A stretch of 24,992 nt of DNA from a virus: positions 1 to 24,992 of IMG/VR virus record IMGVR_UViG_3300031951_001128; one strand, given 5' to 3'. Made by a program: the position numbers and the translations under genes. The notes below the pieces were generated by a model that saw nothing but the letters and a program-made list of their open reading frames with translations, was not told the DNA's origin and did no database searches. Below are positions 4,816-13,200 of this stretch, piece after piece. Every line of letters starts with the position of its first letter. The first letter of the stretch is position 1.

Positions 4816-5226
4816 TTAAATCTCCGGTTCAGGTGCGGGTGGTGGTGCTTTCTTTCCATCAAAACCAATAATTGTTTTCGGTGCTTCTTCTGTTTTAAGA
4901 ACAGGCTCAACACGAGCAGGACTCTTTGGTGGCGTATCTGCCCAATCGCTAGACTTAGAAACTCCCGGTGGAGGATCAATTAACTTGGCGACACCATCTT
5001 TACCTTTGATGGCAAGCAGAGTTGCCAATGCGCCCAATATGTATTTAGACATATCGGAGAGCAACATAAAGAACTGCTTGTCTGCTGGCGCAATGCCTAC
5101 CATCGGCTGTGTAACGAACACAACTGAATACATCGCCAATGAACTCATCATCAATAGAACTACACAGAATGTGCCGCCAATAATTAACTTGATGACTGAA
5201 TCAATTTGATCAGGAGTCCATTTCAT
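4816..5226 (-). CDS. Probable holin (two membrane segments)
   Basis: A 136-residue membrane protein. Hydrophobic segments lie at about 11-38 and 59-75, separated by a short polar loop (APADKQFF), followed by a long Pro-rich charged tail ending PPPAPEPEI. Position between endolysin/lipoprotein and spanin genes, plus two membrane segments, makes a holin (the pore former that times lysis) the best guess. No strong family motif confirms it; the long Pro-rich tail is unusual for a holin. It overlaps the preceding lipoprotein stop as ATGA. Confidence 0.6.
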   Translation of the reverse strand: MKWTPDQIDSVIKLIIGGTFCVVLLMMSSLAMYSVVFVTQPMVGIAPADKQFFMLLSDMSKYILGALATLLAIKGKDGVAKLIDPPPGVSKSSDWADTPPKSPARVEPVLKTEEAPKTIIGFDGKKAPPPAPEPEI

Positions 5227-5417
5227 TTTTGTTCCTCCGGCTTAAAGTCAGACGATGGCACAAGTTGATCAGGGCAAGTACCTGTTAATGCACAAGTCGG
5301 TCTTTGACATTCTGGCTTGTTCCAATTCTTATTGTCTTGGCATGGATATCTAAATCGATCTTCACAACCATTAAGCCATACGAGTATCAACGCCAATAGC
5401 GTTAAGCGCAATTTCAT
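5223..5417 (-). CDS. Small lipoprotein in the lysis cassette
   Basis: A 64-residue protein starting at ATG 5417, chosen because GGGAG lies eight bases upstream and because this start gives a clean signal peptide (MKLRLTLLALILVWLNGC). LNGC is the likely lipobox, with Cys18 lipidated. The mature part has four further Cys and reads DRFRYPCQDNKNW, then CPDQLVP, a pattern I recall from small lipoproteins beside phage lysis genes. It overlaps the endolysin 3' end by 47 bases and the holin start as ATGA. The role is unknown; it may act in superinfection exclusion or at the outer membrane during lysis. Confidence 0.75.
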   Translation of the reverse strand: MKLRLTLLALILVWLNGCEDRFRYPCQDNKNWNKPECQRPTCALTGTCPDQLVPSSDFKPEEQK

Positions 5418-6006
5418 AGTGATGCTCCCTGTCTGCAAGTCCTATGGTTCCACCATTGATACGTTTGGTTAAGTTGAGAATATCTCCAGCGTCAGCAAAC
5501 TTATTTAGATTATTGGTTTCCCAAAACCAGCAAGCAGATTGTGCCGCGCCTTCAAACGTCATCAAGTAATCTGGAACGTCATTGATATTCATTTCTAAAC
5601 TATCAGCGAATGCTTGATAATTATTTCTGCCAGTTAATTGAATCAATCCTCTGCCGCAAAATCGAAAGCCATCGCCACTAGCCTCATCACGATTGCCCAT
5701 ACGGTTAGCGTAAACACGGTTTGCAATAGCAGCTTGTTTGTTTGGTTTTGCTGCATACATCTTGGCTATATCGTCATTCGGAAAATACTTTGGGAATATC
5801 TTGCGTAGTGTTTCCCACTTGTAATTTAGATTCTCTTTCAGCACCATGAATCCACCAGACTCATGAGCGCATTGCGCGACGAAAGCAGCAATTCTTTTTG
5901 GCGTATTGATATCGTAATCAGGCAACAGTTGCATCAATGCAATATGCCAATCCTCTACATACGGATTCTTAGGCAGCATAACTTTTAGTTGATGTAATGT
6001 CAGCAT
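5371..6006 (-). CDS. Endolysin, GH19 chitinase/lysozyme family
   Basis: A 211-residue peptidoglycan hydrolase. The family core is clear: CAHESGGF around residues 46-53 with catalytic Glu49, second acid Glu58 in KENLNY, then the substrate-cleft motif FCGRGLIQLTGRNNY around 117-131. GH19 phage endolysins cleave the glycan strand and reach the wall through the holin lesion. No signal peptide or separate wall-binding domain is present, so the protein is a single catalytic domain of usual length. ATG 6006 is preferred over TTG 6009: it forms TGATG with the upstream stop and has AGGGG eight bases before it. Confidence 0.93.
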   Translation of the reverse strand: MLTLHQLKVMLPKNPYVEDWHIALMQLLPDYDINTPKRIAAFVAQCAHESGGFMVLKENLNYKWETLRKIFPKYFPNDDIAKMYAAKPNKQAAIANRVYANRMGNRDEASGDGFRFCGRGLIQLTGRNNYQAFADSLEMNINDVPDYLMTFEGAAQSACWFWETNNLNKFADAGDILNLTKRINGGTIGLADREHHYEIALNAIGVDTRMA

Positions 6007-6317
6007 CAATTGCCCCTATAGTATTGACGTTCTTCTTGTATCTCTTGTCGTAGTTGTTTCATTCTTTTTACTTCATGAACCGCTGCTTGCGTTGCGTAAT
6101 ACATATCGTAGTACATGAAAGCTAATACAGGCATCACAATAAAGAACATTAAGATCACAGACATGACCACAACAATCAAAGACCAAGGGACATCTTCTGA
6201 ATCGCGCTTCTCGTTATTAGCCACATTAGTCCCACCGCCCATGCTATTACGAACACGACTGCTCCAATCCATACCAGACGCGCCTTGAGCCTGCTTATTG
6301 CCCTTCTGCGTTGCCAT
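6006..6317 (-). CDS. Single-pass membrane protein upstream of endolysin
   Basis: A 103-residue protein. A polar, Gly/Asn/Ser-rich N-terminus (~1-43) is followed by a hydrophobic segment at about 44-70 (LIVVVMSVILMFFIVMPVLA), then Tyr-rich residues and a charged, probably coiled-coil tail ending in EIQEERQYYRGN. AGGCGG four bases before ATG 6317 supports the start. The first 142 bases are read in another frame by the preceding gene, and the stop forms TGATG with the endolysin. It may be a lysis-associated or virion membrane protein; a holin role is less likely with one segment. Confidence 0.72.
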   Translation of the reverse strand: MATQKGNKQAQGASGMDWSSRVRNSMGGGTNVANNEKRDSEDVPWSLIVVVMSVILMFFIVMPVLAFMYYDMYYATQAAVHEVKRMKQLRQEIQEERQYYRGN

Positions 6318-6874
6318 TTAGCCGCCTGTATCTTTCTTGTTTCTATTGCCAGCGCATCGGCTTGTTCATTCTGAATATCAGTCCATGCTTTCTCAAACTT
6401 AGACCACACAGACCCCAACTCCGGTGGCGTGTTATAAACCATCTGCTCTCGTACTTGTGCAAGCATCTCGTTTAATTTTGACTCTAGCCTGATACGCTCT
6501 AATGCTCTACGACCTAGAGACAAATCACCTCTATACACTTCTTTTGATGCTGCTTCACTCTGTATATACAGCGCAGCCAATGCCTCGTATTGATCAATGA
6601 ATGTGCCAAGATTGCTCCATATGTCATTCAGTACATCATCTGGAGTAGTCTTTGCAATCTCTTGTACTTTCTTTACTTCTTCGTTGTATTGCTTCTTCTG
6701 TTCTGGACTAGGATCAACTATCTTGTGATACTGTTCCTTTAGATCTTTTAGTACACCGCTTACATCGCCGCTTGTACTCTTAATCTGCTTGTATAGATCA
6801 ACTCCTTTTTTTGCCAGATCAATTGCTGTAGTACAGGCTTTATATGCCGCAGCAATTGTGATCGGATCAAGCAC
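6176..6874 (-). CDS. Coiled-coil protein with C-terminal membrane anchor
   Basis: A 232-residue protein beginning MLDPITIAAAYKACTTAID, a start I recall from a phage family encoded near lysis and late genes. Residues ~20-190 are helical and rich in Lys, Glu, Gln and Ala. A basic stretch (KWQRRRAISRLKARL) precedes a hydrophobic segment at about 199-222 (IGAVVFVIAWAVGLMWLI), giving a tail-anchored topology. It lies two bases after the stop of the preceding gene. No catalytic motif is visible. A virion-internal or membrane-associated role is possible; the function is unknown. Its last 142 bases are shared with the next gene in another frame. Confidence 0.75.
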   Translation of the reverse strand: MLDPITIAAAYKACTTAIDLAKKGVDLYKQIKSTSGDVSGVLKDLKEQYHKIVDPSPEQKKQYNEEVKKVQEIAKTTPDDVLNDIWSNLGTFIDQYEALAALYIQSEAASKEVYRGDLSLGRRALERIRLESKLNEMLAQVREQMVYNTPPELGSVWSKFEKAWTDIQNEQADALAIETRKIQAAKWQRRRAISRLKARLVWIGAVVFVIAWAVGLMWLITRSAIQKMSLGL

Positions 6875-6875
6875 A

Positions 6876-7154
6876 TCAGAACAAGTGCAACTGCTTTTTC
6901 ATCGCAATAATTTCTTCATGCAAGGCATGGTTCGCTTCCTCACACTTACGGTTCTGCTCCTCTACGGTAGCCAGCCGTTCCGATAGGCGCGTGACTTCCT
7001 CGCGTAATGTAGCGATGACCTGTTGCCATGCTGCATCAGTAACATCAGCGGCTTTATTGATACGATTATCAGATTTAATTTTCTGATACATACCCCATGC
7101 GCCAGCACCGATGCCGCCAATACCGACTGCAATTTTTGTGAGCAAATCTTCCAT
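6876..7154 (-). CDS. Small membrane-anchored coiled-coil protein
   Basis: A 92-residue protein. Residues ~5-23 form a Gly/Ala-rich hydrophobic segment (LTKIAVGIGGIGAGAWGMY), followed from about 40 to 92 by a heptad-patterned coiled coil (LREEVTRLSERLATVEEQNR and onward) ending KKQLHLF. The layout recalls small phage proteins of the lysis region, similar in shape to a spanin but lacking its context. It starts two bases after the previous stop. The function is unknown. Confidence 0.75.
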   Translation of the reverse strand: MEDLLTKIAVGIGGIGAGAWGMYQKIKSDNRINKAADVTDAAWQQVIATLREEVTRLSERLATVEEQNRKCEEANHALHEEIIAMKKQLHLF

Positions 7155-7156
7155 GA

Positions 7157-7321
7157 TTAATGAGGGCTATGATTTTGACTTAGCATCTGAACCTGTGGAT
7201 CAGCTTGTGTTTTAATTGCACCAATCACATGAGCAACCTGCTTGAATGGTAATTCATATAGTGCCGCCATGATAATGTTTAGTTCATTGATATTCAATTT
7301 CAAAATGATTTCTTCTTTCAT
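7157..7321 (-). CDS. Small conserved phage protein
   Basis: A 54-residue protein starting MKEEIILKLNINELNIIMAA, followed by LYELPFKQVAHVIGAIKTQA. The combination of a beta-strand-like start with the ELPF-x3-A motif is typical of a small protein family seen near tail-fibre and lysis genes of many phages; its role is unknown. The start is fixed by the ATGA overlap with the preceding stop (7318-7321). Confidence 0.7.
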   Translation of the reverse strand: MKEEIILKLNINELNIIMAALYELPFKQVAHVIGAIKTQADPQVQMLSQNHSPH

Positions 7322-7539
7322 GGCAATTCTTCTCTTTCAATATCTTGCGGAATAGATTGATTCTCGTTAGCAATTCTTGCCTCATAATCAATAGGCAAGA
7401 CATTGGGATATATTGAGTTCAGATAGTCAACTTCATCCCTCGTTAATTCTTTCCCTACTAAACTTTTTACTGGAATAGATTGTTTGAAAATATGGACAAA
7501 CAATCCTTCTTCCCCGCGATCTTCAATGGCTCTTAGCAT
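7318..7539 (-). CDS. Hypothetical protein downstream of the fibre gene
   Basis: A 73-residue acidic protein with many Glu, Asp and Arg, no membrane segment and no recognised motif; EARIANENQSIPQ lies near the end. The start forms TAATG with the fibre stop and the end forms ATGA with the next gene, so it is translated from the late operon. By position it might be a fibre chaperone or accessory protein, but sequence gives no support for either. Confidence 0.65.
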   Translation of the reverse strand: MLRAIEDRGEEGLFVHIFKQSIPVKSLVGKELTRDEVDYLNSIYPNVLPIDYEARIANENQSIPQDIEREELP

Positions 7540-10280
7540 TATCCTGTCCTATACCAAGCGTTAGCTGAAGTTACATAGGTGTACTGCACATAAGCACCAG
7601 CAGCTAATGTAGTAATTGCTGGGCGAAAAGTTCCACCTGACAATGTAACTGTTGTAATTGCAGATCTTGCCGCGATGGTAATTTGTTGCCCATTGGTCAA
7701 TCCGCTAGAGGGGAAAGCAAATGTATGTGACGCAATAGTTGCCGTATGGTCACATATCACAATAGACGTACTCGTTGTTAATGTAGTTGTCCCTGCTGCT
7801 GCTGGCGTAACTCCGGTTGGAGTATAGTGAACCGCGCCATCAAGAATTACATTGCCATTAAAAAAATTAGGCCAACTTGAATTTACATATACGCCATATT
7901 TTGTTCCGACTGTTCCTGTTTCTGTACTGGTTAAATACAAAAGATAAGCAGTTGTAATTCTTTTTTGTGCAACAGTAACCGCGACTTGTCCATAGAGTCC
8001 ATATGCATTTACTATCCCAACAGATTGAGAAACATTGATTGCAGTTGATGCAACAGTTTGTGATGCTGATACTGTATAAGTACCTGCGCCGCCTGTGCCA
8101 GTTCCTAATGCTGTAATGGTTGTGCCAGCAGTAACGCCTGTTCCAGTAATAGTATCGCCGACCTTGAATCCAGCAACGACTGTACCGCCGATGGTTAATG
8201 TTGTGCCAGATATTGTGCTGGCTGTTGAAGTACCTTGCGCGCCACTTAAATGTGTATAACCAAGAACTCCATAAGCGTTTTGTATATTAGCTACATTGCC
8301 TTGTGATTGGGCATATCCATAGACACCGATAACATCACGCATTGCAAAATATCGCGCATCATCAGTATCATGAAATGCTCTGGCATAAGCTGCACATAAC
8401 TGTCCATAACTTAAAGAATTATTACCAGAAGTTGTTGTTGTATATGCTTGAAAATATCCACCAAAATCATTTGAACTAAACGCAGCAGTATTTTGATTTT
8501 GATTAATTACATAACCATCATATCCATAATGATTCCTGTTTGCTGTTAATGCTTGAGCAGTAATAGTAAGGCCAAGTTCAACGCCTACTCTAGTCGAGTT
8601 CCCCGCCATGGATTCCATAGCGTTTATGATATATAAACTTGAATTTGGTGCTGAACCAAGGCCTAGATGATAAGCCTGTATATAGGCGTTGCGCGACCCT
8701 GCATCAGCATTGAAGTTATATACATTATTAGTTTCATCAAAAGTAATTGAATCAAATGCTCCGGAAGTTGGATCGCTGAAATAATGCTCCGGAACCATTC
8801 CTTGTAAAAAATAATAAGTATATGGTGAAGTGTTAGTATTATAAATAATAGGCAAATACTCTTGATTGCTAACGAACGCTCCTGCATTCCAAGCTATACC
8901 CATTGCACCGTTATAATTATCTGCGCTAAGTGTTGTTGGTAAAGATAATGAGTCAATTGCTAACGGAAGCATTTCTCCATCAGGCACAGTATGCCCTGTT
9001 AATTTGAGTGCATAAGTAGGCAGGTTGTCTACTGGCAGCTCATCAGTCTGCCTTGCACTTATATAAACTGGACCATGAAAGTTAGTATCTGTAAATTGAT
9101 TGCTTATATTCCCTAACTTTTGTATTTTTATTGCGCCGGGAACAAGATGCATATTTGAAGCAGTAACTATATGTTCTCCACCTCCAACCGCAGTTATAGA
9201 ATACCCGGGAATAACATAATAAGTTCCAGCATCTAAAAATTGTGTGAAATCAAATGTAATAGTTGTGCCACTATATGATCTATATACTATTTCCTTAACT
9301 CCAACTACTGTAGTGCTAACTAGAAAAATTGATCCAGCAGAAGCCAATCTAATGTCATTTGTTTTATTTATAGTTAATGTGTTGTAACTATTTGATACGG
9401 CTATTGTTGCTGTTGGAAGATCATTATTATCAACAATCACTTTAGAATATCCAGACCATGTAGCCAGACCAGATACTCCATTAAAAAATTCGTATGCTAA
9501 ACCTCCTGTATATTCACCTTGAGAAGTATATGTAAAAAGATCAGCAACATAATTATTGTGAATTGCTAGTGCTTGCCCTCCTGATCTTCTAAATCCATAT
9601 CCAGCAGCACTTGTAATCCATTGAGAACCACCGGGATAACCACCAGTATCTGTTTGAAATCCCATTGCGAGAATTGGCAAAACAGCGTCACCTGAAGTTA
9701 CAGACGCAAGTTCAATACCGCTTACACCTGTAAAGCTCGTGCTTGTTTTTCCAGTATATCGAGCAACTGAAATCCATTGTGGTTGAGTTTTGCTTACAAT
9801 AAGCATAGCTCCTGAAGTTGGAAAATCTACTGTATCTAATACATTTAAGGTGTATGTTGCAGTTGGATCTCCTGTCGAAGTTATACCTGATGTTGCTATA
9901 GTTCCTAAATCCATTAATACATTTCCAACAAACATCTTTCCGCGTAATGCAGTAGCAGATATTTGTGTGGCTGTAATGCTGCCATCAACAATGATGTTGC
10001 CATCAATCTTGTTAGGCGTACCGCTCAACTGTGACGATAGTTCATAATCAGTTGGATCAATCTCTGAGATATAAGCGTATCGTATGTAATAGGTAGTAAG
10101 CGGAGTAAGATTGCCTAAAAGAATTGTGAAGGCATTGCCTGTATAGACTAGGTTTGCAGCGCTAGGTGTAAATCCATTGGTCATAGATGCCCATACCTGA
10201 ACGGTAGTGAGATCATCCCTGTTTGGATTATCTAGCGTCAAGATTAATGACGCGATACTTGCTGTGACTGAAGCTGGCAT
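7539..10280 (-). CDS. Tail fibre / receptor-binding structural protein
   Basis: A 913-residue beta-rich protein of Thr, Ser, Gly and Tyr repeats, downstream of the J-like tip gene. The N-terminal ~90 residues look like a fibronectin-III-type domain (LTTVQVWASMTNGF, then LTPLTTYYIRYAYI). Residues ~90-120 carry GNIIVDGSITATQISATAL, which I recall from J-like and central-fibre proteins. A long middle lacks recognisable domains. A Gly/Thr-rich module (TGTGVTAGTTITALGTGTGG) lies around residues 710-760, and the C-terminal ~75 residues form a cap-like repeat (SGLTNGQQITIAARS). ATG 10280 is preferred to TTG 10301, which overlaps the previous gene. It probably determines host binding. Confidence 0.85.
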   Translation of the reverse strand: MPASVTASIASLILTLDNPNRDDLTTVQVWASMTNGFTPSAANLVYTGNAFTILLGNLTPLTTYYIRYAYISEIDPTDYELSSQLSGTPNKIDGNIIVDGSITATQISATALRGKMFVGNVLMDLGTIATSGITSTGDPTATYTLNVLDTVDFPTSGAMLIVSKTQPQWISVARYTGKTSTSFTGVSGIELASVTSGDAVLPILAMGFQTDTGGYPGGSQWITSAAGYGFRRSGGQALAIHNNYVADLFTYTSQGEYTGGLAYEFFNGVSGLATWSGYSKVIVDNNDLPTATIAVSNSYNTLTINKTNDIRLASAGSIFLVSTTVVGVKEIVYRSYSGTTITFDFTQFLDAGTYYVIPGYSITAVGGGEHIVTASNMHLVPGAIKIQKLGNISNQFTDTNFHGPVYISARQTDELPVDNLPTYALKLTGHTVPDGEMLPLAIDSLSLPTTLSADNYNGAMGIAWNAGAFVSNQEYLPIIYNTNTSPYTYYFLQGMVPEHYFSDPTSGAFDSITFDETNNVYNFNADAGSRNAYIQAYHLGLGSAPNSSLYIINAMESMAGNSTRVGVELGLTITAQALTANRNHYGYDGYVINQNQNTAAFSSNDFGGYFQAYTTTTSGNNSLSYGQLCAAYARAFHDTDDARYFAMRDVIGVYGYAQSQGNVANIQNAYGVLGYTHLSGAQGTSTASTISGTTLTIGGTVVAGFKVGDTITGTGVTAGTTITALGTGTGGAGTYTVSASQTVASTAINVSQSVGIVNAYGLYGQVAVTVAQKRITTAYLLYLTSTETGTVGTKYGVYVNSSWPNFFNGNVILDGAVHYTPTGVTPAAAGTTTLTTSTSIVICDHTATIASHTFAFPSSGLTNGQQITIAARSAITTVTLSGGTFRPAITTLAAGAYVQYTYVTSANAWYRTG

Positions 10281-10281
10281 C

Positions 10282-13200
10282 TTATGTAATCTTTGTAACA
10301 ACTATTGAACCTAGAGCAGAAGCAGGAGAATAGTTACCAGACTTATCTCTCATGCGAACTGCGACTCTATATTTTGTTCCCGCCAATGTAAATCTAGGAG
10401 TCGGGAATTTATTCAAATCAATCTGTGCATTTCTTGTTGTGCTTTCAACTATCTGACAATCAACATCATTCCAAAAGTTATCAGTCGTACCATCAGGTAT
10501 GCCCGGAGTCCCGACTTTGCCAATCTGAAATTCGTATTCATCAAAATCATTTGGCAATGTTGGCGCACTAACAATCGTAAATTCAAGAATAGATTTTTTA
10601 CGATTAACAGTAACAGTTGCAGTAGCCATCGTCACAGGCGCAGTTACATCATGAATGAATGAAAAACTACTCGTAGAATAATTATTGTATGTATCGTAAG
10701 TTCTAATATAAAAAGTCGTAGCAGCAGTTGCAGATACATTCGTTAATCTAGCTGCTGATGCTCGTCCTTTATATAGATATCCTGTCGCTGTACCCCAATT
10801 CGTATTAGAGGTTCTTATCTCATATCCAGCCACATCAAATGTAGTGGGTGCGACATCATTCCAATCTAGTGCTAACTCAACTACAGTCTTTGTGGTTTTA
10901 ACAATCGTCTGCGTTACAGCAGAAACATTGCTCGGACTATTTAGCGTTATGTTTACTGAGGTTGCATTTAAAGAATAATTTTTTAGTACATCAAATGCTT
11001 TTACAAAATAGGTATAAGTTCCCGGAACTTTGTTTACAAATTTATATTCGCTTGCTTTTCCTTTGAACAATGGTGCAGGACTTACCAATCCCCAATTAGC
11101 ATTGGATGTTCTAACTTCATATCCATCTAAATCTGGTTCGGTATTATTAGCCCAATCTAATCTAACTTCATTTCCAGATTCCACCGCAGTCAATCCTGTT
11201 ACTGATTGTGGCTTGCTTGTTTTGCCAACAACGGTATGATTACTTGATGTTTGCCACGGACCTACTCTACCTTCCATGCTGACATACCGTAGGCGCATTT
11301 TATAAGTTGCGCTTTCTTGTACGTCATCAAAAAAGATATCTGATACTTTGCCTACCTCAACAGTCTTTGTGCTTTCCCAATCATCACCTGTACTAGATGC
11401 AAGAATTATTTGTCCTTCAACATACTTGCAGGACTTAGGTAGATTTTTTGCATGGGAAAAAGTAACTCTAATTCTGTATTGATATTTACCCGGAGCCAGT
11501 ACAACCAATACAGACTCATCACTCTTTAATGCAGTAATGGTTGGCTTAACTGTTATGACACTCTGCTCAATCTTAGGTGGCAAAGTAATCTTGCTACTGA
11601 AAGCAGGAATAGGCTCATCATCAACATCATAGACAGCCGGAGAGTAATCAACCAAAGTTAGTTTGGCGCAATAATTATCCATCGGCTCAATACTTTGAAC
11701 CAATAAATCAACCGACTCTGAACTCAGAGAACCAAACATGAATAGATTGCCACCAGCACCTTCTGTCGCTGTGACGCTACTTGTCAGATCAATTGTTTGA
11801 TAATAGCCATCAGATACTTTTGCCGCTACTGTTCGTGTTATTGATGTGCCATCTGCCAATCTAATTCTGATTGTGTATTGTGTGCTTGCATCCATAGGTA
11901 CAAGCTCATCTAGTTCTAGCTGAGTACCAGTAATACGATTCTTAATTCTGCCTGTAGCAATACCCCACATAGGCACATCATGCGTGACCTTAACTCTATC
12001 GCCACGAGTACAAATTAAATGCTCCATATCAACATTTAATGTATATGTCTCTGGACGCAATTTAATTTGTGCAAGATGGAATCTAGCCATCTTAAATACT
12101 TGATCAGAATTGGTAACACCCGGAAGTGTCAATCCTTCAAAGTAGGTAGCATTCGCGCTTGTGTAGCCATCGTTATAGACAATGCGCTCATCAGGAATGT
12201 ATCCTTTATCAGCATTAACAAACTGTACTCTGAAAGCATGAGGCATTTTTGGCAATGTCTTTACAGATTCAAAGCCCCATGAATTGTGCGGAGTAAAGAA
12301 TTGCGCGATTGTATTATTAGGCCTATCAATAATGACAGTCCACTTGCCATCTCTAATAGTTGGGGATGCGCGACCAGCAGCACAAATATCTCTGAGGATA
12401 TCTAATACGCTGCGTTGATCAGATATCACAGCATCATAAACATAGTCTTTTGTATTACAGAAATTATGCCAATCAATCAATGCTGGCAAATCAATTTCTG
12501 AATCACTTACAGCTTGTGCATTTGCAGGATGTTGCAATACATATCTAAATAAACTTGCAGGATTGCGAGTTGAATTCAGCACCCAATTAGTTGGATGTGC
12601 GCTAACGGTGACAACCCCAGCACCACTTAATGCAGGACTAGAAGCAAAAGTAACTCTAAATGTTTTAGCTGTTACATTGCTGACTGTATAGGTTCCATCT
12701 ACACCAACGCCAGAAGTAAAGTCTAAGACAACACTATTTCCGTTTTCATATGGATGACCAGCATAGGTAATCACACAAGAATTACTTGTGGTAACGGATG
12801 CAAGACCTGTTGCAATATCATAGTCTTTACATACAGAAGTAACTAGCGCAGAGATACCATCAATCGATCCATTTAACTGATTAGTCGCTTTTACTTTTAT
12901 TGCTGTGAGCGTGAGATTCTTTGGTGGAATTACAGGCTTAGTATTGTCAAATCCTGTAACTGTTAAAAAATACGCATCATGTAAACGAGTGTATTTAACA
13001 CCGCCAGATGAAAAATCTTTTTCGCTTATATTTGTTCTTCTTACCCTTACTTCTTGTGCGCCATAAGGCACATCAAATGTCACATTGTATGTAAATGCTT
13101 TTTTAGAGATTGCATATTCTTCACCTGTATTACCTAGTAAAACATCATCACCACCAGCACGATCAATAGTACCTGCGGCAATGGTTGCCGTTAAGCCACT

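Noticed and set aside
7539-10280. Diversity-generating retroelement variable region in the fibre
   Set aside because: No reverse transcriptase gene or template repeat is visible in the window.
10281-10301. TTG start for the fibre gene
   Set aside because: It lies inside the previous coding region, and ATG 10280 sits one base after that gene's stop.
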